Part shown: in pieces, positions 36,480 through 44,494 of the stretch
How positions within the stretch are numbered: position 1 is the stretch's first letter
How the letters are laid out: every line of letters begins with the position of its first letter
NCBI RefSeq assembly: GCF_014636235.1
Contig: NZ_BMDZ01000010.1
Location: 36,862-100,861 of the forward strand
Direction: 5' to 3'
Length of the DNA stretch: 64,000 nucleotides
DNA from: Tistrella bauzanensis
GTDB lineage: Bacteria; Pseudomonadota; Alphaproteobacteria; Tistrellales; Tistrellaceae
Position numbers and translations under genes: made by a program
Notes under the pieces: generated by a model
The model's database searches: none
Seen by the model: the letters and a program-made list of their open reading frames with translations, nothing else
Told to the model about the DNA's origin: nothing

Positions 36480-36989
36480 TCACCGCAGCATGCGGTCCAG
36501 ATCGGCCATCGCCTGCACGATCTGCGAGATGACGGTGTTGCGCGACACGCCCATGCGCAAGGCGATCTCGTTATAGGTGAGGCCGGCAAGCTTGTTCAGC
36601 ACGAAGCTCTGGCGCCGGCGCGGCGGCAGGGCGTTGATCGCCGTCAGCAGCCGCCTGACCTCGTTGCGGTGGATGGCCGTGGCCTCTGGTGATGCCGCCT
36701 GATCGGCGATCCGGGCCATCCGGTCGTCGGACAGCATCACCTCGGCACGGCGCCTGGCGTCGCGCAGATAGTTCAAGGTCAGGTTGCGCACCGCCGTGGT
36801 GACATAGGCCTGGCTGACCGGTACGTCGTGGCGGAGCAGGTTGACGAAGGCCTGCTGGACGAGATCCTCGGCCGTGGTTGCATCCCCTGAGAGGCGCCGG
36901 GCGATGCGCCGCAGACGATCGCATTCCGCACCATAGAGCCGGCCGATCGAGAGACTGTGCGTGCCCAAGCTGTCCGCCCCCGGAAACAT
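36480..36989 (-). CDS. FecI-type ECF sigma factor
   Basis: A 169-residue ECF sigma factor. Region 2 (RLRRIARRLSGDATTAEDLVQQAFVNLLR) and region 4 (INALPPRRRQSFVLNKLAGLTYNEIALRMGVSRNTV, here split by family boundaries) are clear; the latter provides the -35-binding helix-turn-helix. It is coupled to the following fecR gene. A Fur-like box lies about 60 bases upstream. It would direct RNA polymerase to the receptor gene in response to ligand-loaded receptor. Confidence 0.92.
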   Translation of the reverse strand: MFPGADSLGTHSLSIGRLYGAECDRLRRIARRLSGDATTAEDLVQQAFVNLLRHDVPVSQAYVTTAVRNLTLNYLRDARRRAEVMLSDDRMARIADQAASPEATAIHRNEVRRLLTAINALPPRRRQSFVLNKLAGLTYNEIALRMGVSRNTVISQIVQAMADLDRMLR

Positions 36990-37049
36990 GGTTGGATCGG
37001 GTGATGTTGGCGGATAGCTGCGGGCAGGTTAGCGGAGGCGGCACCACAT

Positions 37050-37068
37050 GACAATGCGTGTCATTCGC
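37050..37068. promoter_or_regulatory. Fur-box-like site upstream of the FecI gene
   Basis: GACAATGCGTGTCATTCGC agrees by hand with 12 of 19 positions of the classical Fur box and contains the inverted repeat ATGACA-N5-TGTCAT (37048-37064). It lies in the short gap upstream of the minus-strand sigma-factor gene, so iron repression is plausible. Confidence 0.55.
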
Positions 37069-37086
37069 AAATGAGCGATGCCCCGG

Positions 37087-38823
37087 TCAGGTACCGGCGG
37101 CCCGCGCCCGTTCCGCATCCTGCAATCCCCGCCAATCGACCTTGTTGGTGGCGGTGCGGGGCAGGCTGTCGGCGAAGCTGATGACGCGCGGCACCTTATA
37201 GGCGGCCAGTTCGCCGCGCGCCCAGGCGATGATGTCCTCGGCCGTCACCCGGCCCTGTGCCTCGGGCTTCAGCACGATCACCGCTTTCACCGCCTCGCCG
37301 CGCCGGGCATCGGGCACCGAGATGACGCAGGCGTCGCGGATGGCGGGATGGCGGAACAAGGCGGTTTCGATCTCGGCCGGCCAGGCCTTGAAGCCACCGA
37401 CATTGATCATCCGCTTCAGCCGGTCGACGGCATAGAAATACCCGGCGGCGTCGCGCCGGCCCAGATCGCCGGTGCGCAGAAAGCGTTTGCCATCGCGCAT
37501 GAAGAACGCCTCGGCATCGGCATCGGGGCGGTTCCAATAGCCTTTCAGGATCTGCGGCCCCGCCACCACGATTTCGCCGGTCTCGCCGTCGGGCAGTTCC
37601 GCCAGGGTCTCAGGATCGACGATGCGGGCATCGGTGTCGTGGATCGGGATGCCCAGGCATTGCGGGCGCGGGGCATGCATCGGGTTCATATGGGTGGGCG
37701 ACATGGTTTCGGTCATGCCATAGCCTTCAATGAACACCAGCCCGTAACGCTGCTTCAACTCGGCGGCAACGGCTTCGGGCATGGCGGCACCACCTCCGGT
37801 CAGCACCCGCACGCGGGCGAGACAGGCGGGGTCGAAACTGGCGCTGCCCAGCACGTCGACCACCATCGCCGGCGCGGCATTCCAGAAGCTGACCTGCCGG
37901 TCGGCCAGCAGCACCGGCACAAGATCGCGATCCCAGCGGGTCATGATCACGATCTCGCTGCCGGCAAGCAGAGCGGCGTTCATCGAGGCCTGCATGCCGG
38001 CAACATGAAACAGGGTGAGAAAGGCGGTGACGGCATCATCGGCGGTCATCTGGTATAGCCGCATCTGGGCTTCCGCCGTGAACAGCACCGACAGATGGGT
38101 GTGCATGCAGGCCTTGGGCCGGCCGGTGCTGCCAGAGGTATAGGGCATCAGGCACAGATCGTCGCGACCGCTCAGCGCCGGGGGCAGGGCGTCGCCGGCC
38201 GCGGCGGCATCGGTCAGCGCGCGCCAGTCGTGCCAGATGCCGCCTTCGGGCAGCGCCGCGCGCGGCGCGGTCATCACCGCCGGCCAGGGCATGCGCGGAT
38301 CGTTGCCGGCCATGTCGGCATAATGCGCGGCAACGACCGCGCGCAGCGGCCCGCCGGCTTCGGTCAGCCCGGCGAAGTCCTCAACCAGATCGTCGCCGAT
38401 GATCGCGACCCTGGCGCCGCTGTCGGCGGCGATGAAGGCAAGCTCGGGCCCGCGATACATCGGGTTGACCGGCACCGCCACCGCATCGGCGCGCAGCACG
38501 GCATGATAGGCGATGATGTATTGTGGCGAATTCTGAAGCGCGATCAGCACCCGGTCGCCCCGGCAGACACTGATGATCCGCACCAGCGCCGCCGCCAGCC
38601 GCTCTACCGCTTCGTGCAGCACGCCATAGCTGAGCGTTGCCCCGTAATAATGCAGGGCGGTGCGGCCGGGATCCCGGGTGGCGCTGCGCGCCAGCCCGTC
38701 GACCATGGTGTTGGCGGTCAATGTCAGGTTGCGGGGCTCGTCGGCCGGCCAAGGGTCGGTGACGGGATCGGTGGCAGGATCGATCGTGCGCGCGGTGGAA
38801 GGGATGGCATCGCTCCGGGTCAT
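37087..38823 (-). CDS. AMP-dependent acyl-CoA synthetase/ligase
   Basis: A 578-residue ANL-superfamily ligase. The phosphate loop is YTSGSTGRPKACMHTH, A5 is EGYGMTETMSP, A7 is FLRTGDLGRRDAAGYF and A8 is DRLKRMINVGGFKAWPAEIE. The catalytic lysine is in LPRTATNKVDWRGLQ. It activates a carboxylic acid to its CoA ester by way of an acyl-adenylate. The start lies 58 bases from operator site 3, which it shares with the divergent SDR gene. This links acid activation to the BKACE/aminotransferase regulon. The substrate acid is unknown. Confidence 0.92.
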   Translation of the reverse strand: MTRSDAIPSTARTIDPATDPVTDPWPADEPRNLTLTANTMVDGLARSATRDPGRTALHYYGATLSYGVLHEAVERLAAALVRIISVCRGDRVLIALQNSPQYIIAYHAVLRADAVAVPVNPMYRGPELAFIAADSGARVAIIGDDLVEDFAGLTEAGGPLRAVVAAHYADMAGNDPRMPWPAVMTAPRAALPEGGIWHDWRALTDAAAAGDALPPALSGRDDLCLMPYTSGSTGRPKACMHTHLSVLFTAEAQMRLYQMTADDAVTAFLTLFHVAGMQASMNAALLAGSEIVIMTRWDRDLVPVLLADRQVSFWNAAPAMVVDVLGSASFDPACLARVRVLTGGGAAMPEAVAAELKQRYGLVFIEGYGMTETMSPTHMNPMHAPRPQCLGIPIHDTDARIVDPETLAELPDGETGEIVVAGPQILKGYWNRPDADAEAFFMRDGKRFLRTGDLGRRDAAGYFYAVDRLKRMINVGGFKAWPAEIETALFRHPAIRDACVISVPDARRGEAVKAVIVLKPEAQGRVTAEDIIAWARGELAAYKVPRVISFADSLPRTATNKVDWRGLQDAERARAAGT

Positions 38824-38881
38824 CTGTCTCGTCCATCGGCCAGGGCAGGGGCGCGGCGCCCGGGGGCAGACAGCCGCATTG

Positions 38882-38895
38882 TTTGATCAAAGATC
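38882..38895. promoter_or_regulatory. GATC-type operator, site 3 (shared regulon element)
   Basis: TTTGATCAAAGATC, preceded by G as in site 2 and followed by A, which here gives TGATC-AAA-GATCA (38885-38896 plus flank). It lies between the divergent acyl-CoA ligase and SDR genes and could control both. Confidence 0.8.
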
Positions 38896-38979
38896 ATCTA
38901 GTATCCTCGCCTCCGGGCCTTGCGGTCAATGCGCGGATATGCGCTCGTGGGGTGTTTCTGGCGATCAGGGAGAGCGATG

Positions 38980-39738
38980 ATGGGCAAGGATACGGCAAAG
39001 GTGCTGCTGGTGACCGGCGGCGGACGCGGCATCGGCGCCGCCACCTGCCGGCTGGCGGCGGCGGCCGGCTATGCGGTGGCGGTCAATTATGCCCGCGACG
39101 CCGCGGCGGCCGATGCCCTGGTTGCCGATCTGCGCGCCGAAGGCGCCGATGCCGAGGCGTTTCAGGGCGACATGGCCGAACCGGGGGCCGCCGATGCGCT
39201 GGTCGATGCGGTGATGGCGCGCTGGGGCCGGCTGACCCATCTGGTCAACAATGCCGGCATCACCGGCACCGGCAGCCGGCTGGCCGATGCCGACCCCGCG
39301 AATATCGCGCGGGTGATCGATCTGAACGTGACCGGCGCGATCATGGTGGCCCGTGCCGGCGCGCGGGTGATGGTGACCAGCCGGGGCGGCGGCGGCGGGG
39401 TGATGGTCAATGTCTCGTCGGCGGCAGCGACCCTGGGCAGCCCAGGCGAGTTCGTCTGGTATGCGGCATCGAAGGGTGCGATCGACAGCCTGACCATCGG
39501 CCTGTCGCGCGAACTGGCCAGCGACGGCATCCGGGTCAATGCGGTGTCGCCGGGGCTGATCGACACGAATATTCACGCCGATGCCGGCATGCCCGACCGG
39601 GTGGAGAAGCTGGCGCCGAACATTCCGCTCGCCCGCGCCGGCAGCGCCGCCGAGGTTGCGCAGACGATCATGTTTCTGCTATCCGACGCGTCCTCTTACG
39701 TGTCGGGCACCATCGTGCGGGTGGCCGGCGGACGCTGA
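38980..39738 (+). CDS. Short-chain dehydrogenase/reductase (FabG-like)
   Basis: A 252-residue Rossmann oxidoreductase. The cofactor motif is TGGGRGIGAA, then NNAGITG, the catalytic Ser in VNVSSAAATLG and YAASKGAID (Tyr-x-x-x-Lys). AGGGAG (38967-38972) stands seven bases before the ATG at 38980; the ATG at 38977 is an alternative. It probably interconverts a hydroxyl and a keto group, for example making the beta-keto acid substrate of BKACE. That link is inference from the shared operator, not sequence. A methyltransferase gene follows after 22 bases. Confidence 0.9.
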   Translation: MGKDTAKVLLVTGGGRGIGAATCRLAAAAGYAVAVNYARDAAAADALVADLRAEGADAEAFQGDMAEPGAADALVDAVMARWGRLTHLVNNAGITGTGSRLADADPANIARVIDLNVTGAIMVARAGARVMVTSRGGGGGVMVNVSSAAATLGSPGEFVWYAASKGAIDSLTIGLSRELASDGIRVNAVSPGLIDTNIHADAGMPDRVEKLAPNIPLARAGSAAEVAQTIMFLLSDASSYVSGTIVRVAGGR

Positions 39739-39760
39739 CGGCTTGCGGGGTGACGGGATC

Positions 39761-40519
39761 ATGACCGGCGGAGACGACGACGGCTGGCGGGCTTCCGCCG
39801 ATGCCTGGGTTCGCGAGCAGGGCGAGCATGGCGATTATGGCCGCGCCCATGTCCTCGACCCGGTGATGATCCCGCGGCTGCGCGGTCGCGGTTTTCAGAC
39901 CGCGCTCGATGTCGGCTGTGGCGAGGGGCGCTTCTGCCGGATCATGGCGGCGGAAGGCATCCGGGCGACCGGTATCGACCCCACGCCCGAACTGCTCGCG
40001 GTGGCCCGCGACCGCGACCCCGCCGGAGATTATCGCGCGGGCCGGGCCGAGGCGCTGGATTTTCCCGATGCCAGCTTCGATCTGGTGGTCAGCTATCTGA
40101 CGCTGATCGACATCCCGGATATCGCCGCCGCCATCCCAGAGATGGCGCGGGTGCTGAAGCCCGGCGGCAGCCTGCTGATCGCCAACCTCACCAGCTTCAC
40201 CAGCGCCTCGGCCGATCGCGGCTGGCAATACGACGCGGAAGGCCGGCCCGACCATTTCGCGCTCGACCGCTATCTTGAGACCCGCCCGATGCGGGTTGGC
40301 TGGCGCGGCATCGAGATCGCGAACTGGCACCGGCCGCTCTCGGCCTATATGCGGCTGTTCCTCAAGGCGGGCCTCCGTCTCGCCTGGTTCGACGAGCCGG
40401 CCCCCACCGGCGGGCCGGCGGATCAGGCGGCCCGCTATGCCCGTGTGCCCTATTTCGTGGCCATGGAATGGCACCATACCGGCATCACCGACGCCGATGA
40501 CGGCGGCACGGCCCGATAG
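39761..40519 (+). CDS. Class I SAM-dependent methyltransferase
   Basis: A 252-residue methyltransferase. The SAM motif is ALDVGCGEGRFCRIMA, then the acidic end of beta-2 (ATGIDPTPELLAVAR), motif II region LDFPDASFDLVVSYLTLIDI and motif III EMARVLKPGGSLLIAN. The ATG at 39761 begins 22 bases after the SDR stop, so the two genes probably form an operon. UbiE/COQ5-like methyltransferases share this outline; the substrate is unknown. The overlapping open frame from 39581 lies in the SDR gene and is not used. Confidence 0.88.
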   Translation: MTGGDDDGWRASADAWVREQGEHGDYGRAHVLDPVMIPRLRGRGFQTALDVGCGEGRFCRIMAAEGIRATGIDPTPELLAVARDRDPAGDYRAGRAEALDFPDASFDLVVSYLTLIDIPDIAAAIPEMARVLKPGGSLLIANLTSFTSASADRGWQYDAEGRPDHFALDRYLETRPMRVGWRGIEIANWHRPLSAYMRLFLKAGLRLAWFDEPAPTGGPADQAARYARVPYFVAMEWHHTGITDADDGGTAR

Positions 40520-40539
40520 ATCCGGGCATCCTGCCGACA

Positions 40540-41076
40540 TCATCCTTGAACCGGCGGGCGCCGCGTGCCGACACCGGCCCGGCGCATCAGCCGGCGCAGG
40601 GTCGAGGGTTCGGCATAGCCCACCCGGCGGGCGATTTCGTCGAGCGGCAGGGTGGTGGTGTCCAGCAGCTCCGTCGCCCGTTCGATGCGCAGGCGCTGAA
40701 CGAAGCCCACCGGTGACAGGCCGGTCGCGCGGGCCATGCGCCGGGCGAGGGTGCGGGGCGCCATGCCCATCGCCGCGGCAAGCTGATTGATCGTGAACGG
40801 CTGATCCAGCCGTGCCCGCGCCCAGGCGCCGGCGCGGGCGATGCAATCATCCGTCGCGGCCATGAAGCCCGGCGCCATATAACGGGCCTGCGATCGGCGA
40901 TGGTCGAGCAGCAGCAGCCGGGCGCAATCCTGGGCCAGACCGGGGCCGCCATGGCGGGCGATGACCGCCAGCATCAGATCCATCTGCGCCATGGCGGCGC
41001 CGGCGGTGGTGACGGCACCGTCCTGAACCACCAATGCATCGACATCCAGCGGGAACATGGCGGCGATTACGCACAA
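40540..41076 (-). pseudogene. 5'-truncated GlxA-type AraC-family regulator
   Basis: The 178-codon frame holds only the end of a DJ-1/PfpI (class I glutamine amidotransferase-like) domain (DVDALVVQDGAVTTAGAAMAQMD) and a complete AraC helix-turn-helix domain (FTINQLAAAMGMAPRTLARR, RRVGYAEPSTLRRLMRR). Full-length GlxA-type regulators are about 310-330 residues, so some 130 N-terminal residues are missing. Family-like sequence begins near base 41062. Beyond it lies unrelated DNA with a possible phage fragment. It could still be translated from the GTG/ATG codons present but would lack the sensor domain, so I call it broken. Confidence 0.75.
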
Positions 41077-41137
41077 GCCGTGCTTGCCGTCGCCTCTGCC
41101 CCGCGCTGACCCTCACCGTCGTTCCAGGAGCCCACAG

Positions 41138-41236
41138 ATGTCCCGTCAGAGCCTCGCCACGCTCACCCTGAGCATCGTTGCCGCCGTCCAGTCCACCGCT
41201 GCCGGCCGCTTCGTCGAAATCCTCTTGGGTCGCTGA
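41138..41236 (+). pseudogene. Short frame, possible prophage capsid-decoration remnant
   Basis: A 32-codon frame, MSRQSLATLTLSIVAAVQ and then STAAGRFVEILLGR, has an excellent ribosome site (AGGAG at 41126-41130). It resembles, from memory, the N-terminus of small capsid cement proteins of Mu-like prophages, whose sequence would continue beyond RFV. A preceding open stretch ending AVLAVASAPR at 41109 could be the tail of another phage gene. A hairpin follows. The identification is weak. Confidence 0.35.
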
Positions 41237-41252
41237 CCCAACACATAAAAAT

Positions 41253-41278
41253 GGCGGGTGCCGCCGACGACACCCGCC
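41253..41278 (+). terminator. Hairpin in the scar region
   Basis: GGCGGGTG (41253-41260) and CACCCGCC (41271-41278) form an 8-bp stem with a 10-nt loop, seventeen bases after the stop of the short frame. The T-tract is poor. Confidence 0.4.
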
Positions 41279-41392
41279 TGTACGTAACCTTGCAGATGGC
41301 GCGTCGGCACCCCAGCTACGCATCATCTTTAGTCTACCGCATCGTCCGCTGCCGTCCAGCCAAATCCAGTTTCGTCCGACCTGATCCCGCCT

Positions 41393-41428
41393 CCATTCCA
41401 AAATAATTGCGTCCATACCAAAATAATT
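41393..41428 (+). repeat. Tandem AT-rich 20-bp repeat
   Basis: CCATTCCAAAATAATT (41393-41408) and CCATACCAAAATAATT (41413-41428) differ by one base and have a 20-bp period. They are strikingly AT-rich for this genome and end 12 bases before the preserved part of the dienelactone hydrolase, at a junction of unrelated sequences. Confidence 0.8.
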
Positions 41429-41439
41429 AGAGCAAACCC

Positions 41440-41850
41440 GTCACCGGCAATTTCGCGCTGTCGATGATGCTGGAGCCGGTTCTGGCCCAGCCGTCCTTGC
41501 CGTTGGACGATGCCGGCGGGCTTGAAAGCGATGCCGGGGAACTGGCACAGGTGCGGGCGCGGCTGGAACGCGAGGATCTGGTCGTGCTGGGCTATCGCTT
41601 CGCCGGGGATGTGATCTGCCGGGCGGAACGCTTCGCCGCCTATGAGCGCGCCCTGGGCGATCGGTTTCAGGGGCGCGTGCTGCCGGACGCGTCGGCAAAC
41701 CGCAAGGATCTGCCGCCATTCTTCGCGCGTCATGTGCCGACCCCGCACAGCGTGGTGACGGTGCATCTGATCGATCAGGCGGGCCAGCCGACCATCGCCG
41801 CCCGCGACGAGATCCTGGCATTCTTCCGCCAGCGCCTGGTGGTGGGGTAA
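41440..41850 (+). pseudogene. 5'-truncated dienelactone hydrolase-family gene
   Basis: The frame VTGNFALSMMLEPVLAQPSLP, ending ILAFFRQRL, matches the C-terminal half of DLH-family alpha/beta hydrolases, including the AHSV-like HVPTPHSVVTVHL histidine region. The N-terminal half, including the nucleophile elbow, is absent. A TAG at 41428-41430 stands just upstream, and the DNA before it is the AT-rich repeat. About 137 codons remain. Together with the truncated regulator at 40540 it marks both sides of a deletion or insertion event. Confidence 0.75.
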
Positions 41851-41884
41851 CTGGCGGCGGGATAACTGGCGGTGGGATAAAAGA

Positions 41885-41921
41885 CCGCCGGCATCCGGGG
41901 CTCAGGGACGGATGCCGGCGG
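41885..41921 (-). terminator. Terminator for the E1 operon (minus strand)
   Basis: CCGCCGGCATCC (41885-41896) and GGATGCCGGCGG (41910-41921) form a perfect 12-bp stem. Read on the minus strand it is followed by TCTTTTAT, so it ends transcription from the 2-oxoacid dehydrogenase genes. Confidence 0.85.
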
Positions 41922-42130
41922 CAAAGGCATCTGCCGGACGCGAGCGCGGAGGGTGGCGCATGGACAGGCAGATGCACGCGAACGACGGCCGGGTCACCGG
42001 TTGGCAGAACCGCTCTGGGGGAGGAACGTGGTCGCTGCCAGGGGAAGGGGACCGGGGATCGAAACCCGGCCGGCGTCGGTTCGTGATCGCGATGGTTGTC
42101 TCGGGGCCGGCCTTGGCCGACTGATCGGCG
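41922..42130. other. Non-coding stretch after the E1 beta gene
   Basis: About 210 bases between the terminator and the E1 beta stop. I see no gene with credible start and codon pattern and no repeat. Confidence 0.4.
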
Positions 42131-43117
42131 TCAGGCGGCGGCCGGCGATGCCACGGCCCGCAGCAGGGCGGCGGCAATGTTGTCGGGCCCCACGCGATAG
42201 GCCGCTTCCAGCGGTGCCGAATAGCCGACCGGAATCCGGGGGGCGCCCAGCCGGATCGGCCGGGTTTCCAGCCGGTCGCCCAGCGCTTCGGTGACGGTGG
42301 CGACGATCTCGGCACCGAAACCGGCATCGCGCACGGCTTCCTGCGCCACCACCAGCCGCCGGGTGCGGGCCACCGATGACAGCACCATCTCGGCATCCCA
42401 CGGCCACAAGGTGCGCAGGTCGATCACCTCGACATCCACACCGCGGGCGGCGGCGATGTTGGCGGCCGCCATCGCCTCATGCACGGCGGCCGACCAGGCG
42501 ACGATGGTGACGTCTCGTCCGGGGCGGGCGATACGGCCGCGACCCAGTTCGGCCGGGGCGTCGCTTTCGGGTGCCGGACCGGTCAGCGGCCACAATGCCT
42601 TGTGCTCAAGATGCACCACCGGGTCGTCGGCGCGGATCGCGGCCTTCAGCAGACCATAGGCGTCGGCGGGGGTGGCCGGCGCCGTGACCACCAGACCCGG
42701 AATATGCACCCACCAGCTTTCCAGCGACTGCGAATGCTGGGCGCCCGACGACCGCCAGACCCCGATCGGCTGGCGGACGACCAGCGGCACCCGGCCCTGA
42801 CCGCCAAACATGAACCGGTTCTTGGCCGCCTGATTGACCAGTTCGTCGACCGCGCACAGTGCGAAATCGGAAAAGCGCATCTCGACCACCGGCCGGGTGC
42901 CGACCAGGGCGGCGCCGACGGCGGCGCCCATGATGGTCGCCTCGGATATCGGCGTGTCGACGACCCGTTCGGCGCCGAAGCGCGCCTGAAGCCCGTCATA
43001 CTGCTTGAACACGCCGCCGCGGCCCAGGTCTTCGCCCAGCGCCCAGACCCGGTGGTCGCGCTCCAGTTCCTCGGCCAGCGCCCGCCGGGCGCCCTCGATA
43101 TAGGTGAAAGCGCTCAT
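42131..43117 (-). CDS. 2-oxoacid (pyruvate/acetoin-type) dehydrogenase E1 subunit beta
   Basis: This 328-residue transketolase-like subunit starts MSAFTYIEGARRALAEELER and contains VWALGEDLGRGGVFKQYDGL, DTPISEATIMGAAVGAAL and MRFSDFALCAVDELVNQAAK, typical of PDH/acetoin dehydrogenase/branched-chain E1 beta. The C-terminal domain contains DLRTLWPWDAEMVLSSV. Its start overlaps the E1 alpha stop by four bases (ATGA). No E2 or E3 gene is nearby, so the complex must borrow them or act differently. Substrate is unresolved; acetoin and pyruvate E1 are equally likely. Confidence 0.9.
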   Translation of the reverse strand: MSAFTYIEGARRALAEELERDHRVWALGEDLGRGGVFKQYDGLQARFGAERVVDTPISEATIMGAAVGAALVGTRPVVEMRFSDFALCAVDELVNQAAKNRFMFGGQGRVPLVVRQPIGVWRSSGAQHSQSLESWWVHIPGLVVTAPATPADAYGLLKAAIRADDPVVHLEHKALWPLTGPAPESDAPAELGRGRIARPGRDVTIVAWSAAVHEAMAAANIAAARGVDVEVIDLRTLWPWDAEMVLSSVARTRRLVVAQEAVRDAGFGAEIVATVTEALGDRLETRPIRLGAPRIPVGYSAPLEAAYRVGPDNIAAALLRAVASPAAA

Positions 43118-44202
43118 AGCTGCGTCCCCCGATCCAATGCCCATATGCCGCCCATCGCCCCGTGCGTCGACCAGGCCTGTCCCTGTTCGGCGCCGGGACG
43201 CGGCCGGCCGATATCCTGCACGTCGTCGAAGGCGGCGGCGGTGTCGGGCAGGGGAGCCGCCAGGGCCGCGGTCACGGACGCGGCGATGCGCGCGGTCTCG
43301 GCAACCTCGATGGCTGCGATCTCGTCGTCATCGAGGCCCAGGGCCTTGAGTTCGGCGGCGTTGCGGGCGATCGGGTCGTCCTCCCAGCGCGCGGCCACCT
43401 CGTCGGCCGGGCGATAGGGGGCGGCATCGGTGACGGTGTGGCCCTTCAGCCGATAGGTGCGGGCATGCAGCAGGCGTGGGCCGCTGCCGCCACGGATCAG
43501 GCCGATCAGCCGGCCCGCCGCCTCGTCGACCGCCTCGACATCATTGCCGTCGATCGACAGCGCCGGCACGCCCAGGGCTTCCGACCGGGCGGCGATGCCA
43601 GGGCCGGCGCTCATGGTCGCGGTGCGGGTGGTGGCCGACCAGTTGTTGTCCTCGCAGACGAACAGCACCGGCAGCTTGAACACCGCCGCCCAGTTCAGGC
43701 TTTCCAGGAACGGCCCGCGATTGGCGGCGCCATCGCCGAAATAGCACACCGCGATCGCCGCACGTCCCAGCAGGCGCAGGCCCTGTGCCGCGCCGACGGC
43801 GATCGGCAGGCCGGCGCCGACAACACCATTGGCGCCGAGCATGCCGACCTTGAAATCGGCGATGTGCATGGAACCGCCCTTGCCGGCGCAGGCGCCGCCG
43901 GCCCGGCCGAAGAGTTCCAGCATCATGCCGTTCAGATCGGCGCCCTTGGCAATGCTGTGGCCATGGCCGCGATGCGTGGAGGCGATCACGTCTTCCGTGA
44001 TCAGATGGGCGGCGACACCGGTCGGCACCGCCTCCTGGCCGATCGACATATGGACGGCGCCGTTGACATGGCCTGCGGCGAGGCCATCTTCTGCCGCGCG
44101 TTCGAAGGCGCGAATGCGCCACATGGTGGCATGATGGTCGATCAGGCGCCGCCGCCGCCCGTTATCGGTGGCGGGCGGTGCCGTGTCGGCTGGTTGGGTC
44201 AT
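43114..44202 (-). CDS. 2-oxoacid (pyruvate/acetoin-type) dehydrogenase E1 subunit alpha
   Basis: A 362-residue thiamine-diphosphate subunit. The TPP motif GDGAANRGPFLESLNWA runs to EDNNWSATT. HMSIGQEAVPTGVAAHL and STHRGHGHSIAKGADLN are family landmarks, and YRLKGHTVTDAAPYRP carries the phosphorylation-loop-like segment. GGAGGAAG precedes the ATG at 44202. It forms a coupled pair with E1 beta, divergent from an IclR regulator, with two matching palindromes between them. Confidence 0.9.
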   Translation of the reverse strand: MTQPADTAPPATDNGRRRRLIDHHATMWRIRAFERAAEDGLAAGHVNGAVHMSIGQEAVPTGVAAHLITEDVIASTHRGHGHSIAKGADLNGMMLELFGRAGGACAGKGGSMHIADFKVGMLGANGVVGAGLPIAVGAAQGLRLLGRAAIAVCYFGDGAANRGPFLESLNWAAVFKLPVLFVCEDNNWSATTRTATMSAGPGIAARSEALGVPALSIDGNDVEAVDEAAGRLIGLIRGGSGPRLLHARTYRLKGHTVTDAAPYRPADEVAARWEDDPIARNAAELKALGLDDDEIAAIEVAETARIAASVTAALAAPLPDTAAAFDDVQDIGRPRPGAEQGQAWSTHGAMGGIWALDRGTQL

Positions 44203-44387
44203 CGTCGGTCTTCCTCCCCGGAAGCGCTCTTGGGCCCGCGTCGGGAACACGCGGGCGGGCGGATCTTGTTGGCGGGCTCGTTTTCCAGGTGGCGAAGGAC
44301 ATGACCGGCCTGCCGGCACGCCTTCCGCCATTCAACGCGTGCCGGACTGCCGCCGGCCGGATCCTTGTCGATGAACCGCTGTGTCCG

Positions 44388-44402
44388 GTCCATGATATGG
44401 AT
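44388..44402. promoter_or_regulatory. IclR-type operator-like palindrome, site 1
   Basis: GTCCATGATATGGAT is an imperfect palindrome with the half-site TCCAT. It lies upstream of the minus-strand E1 operon. It matches the perfect palindrome at 44495-44509 at 12 of 15 bases. Confidence 0.6.
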
Positions 44403-44494
44403 TTAATTTTCGCGCAAGATCAGGCTACAAATCATCTGATGCGTTGTCAAATTCACGTAATGGAGACATCATTCGCAATGAGTGATGGTAAGTC

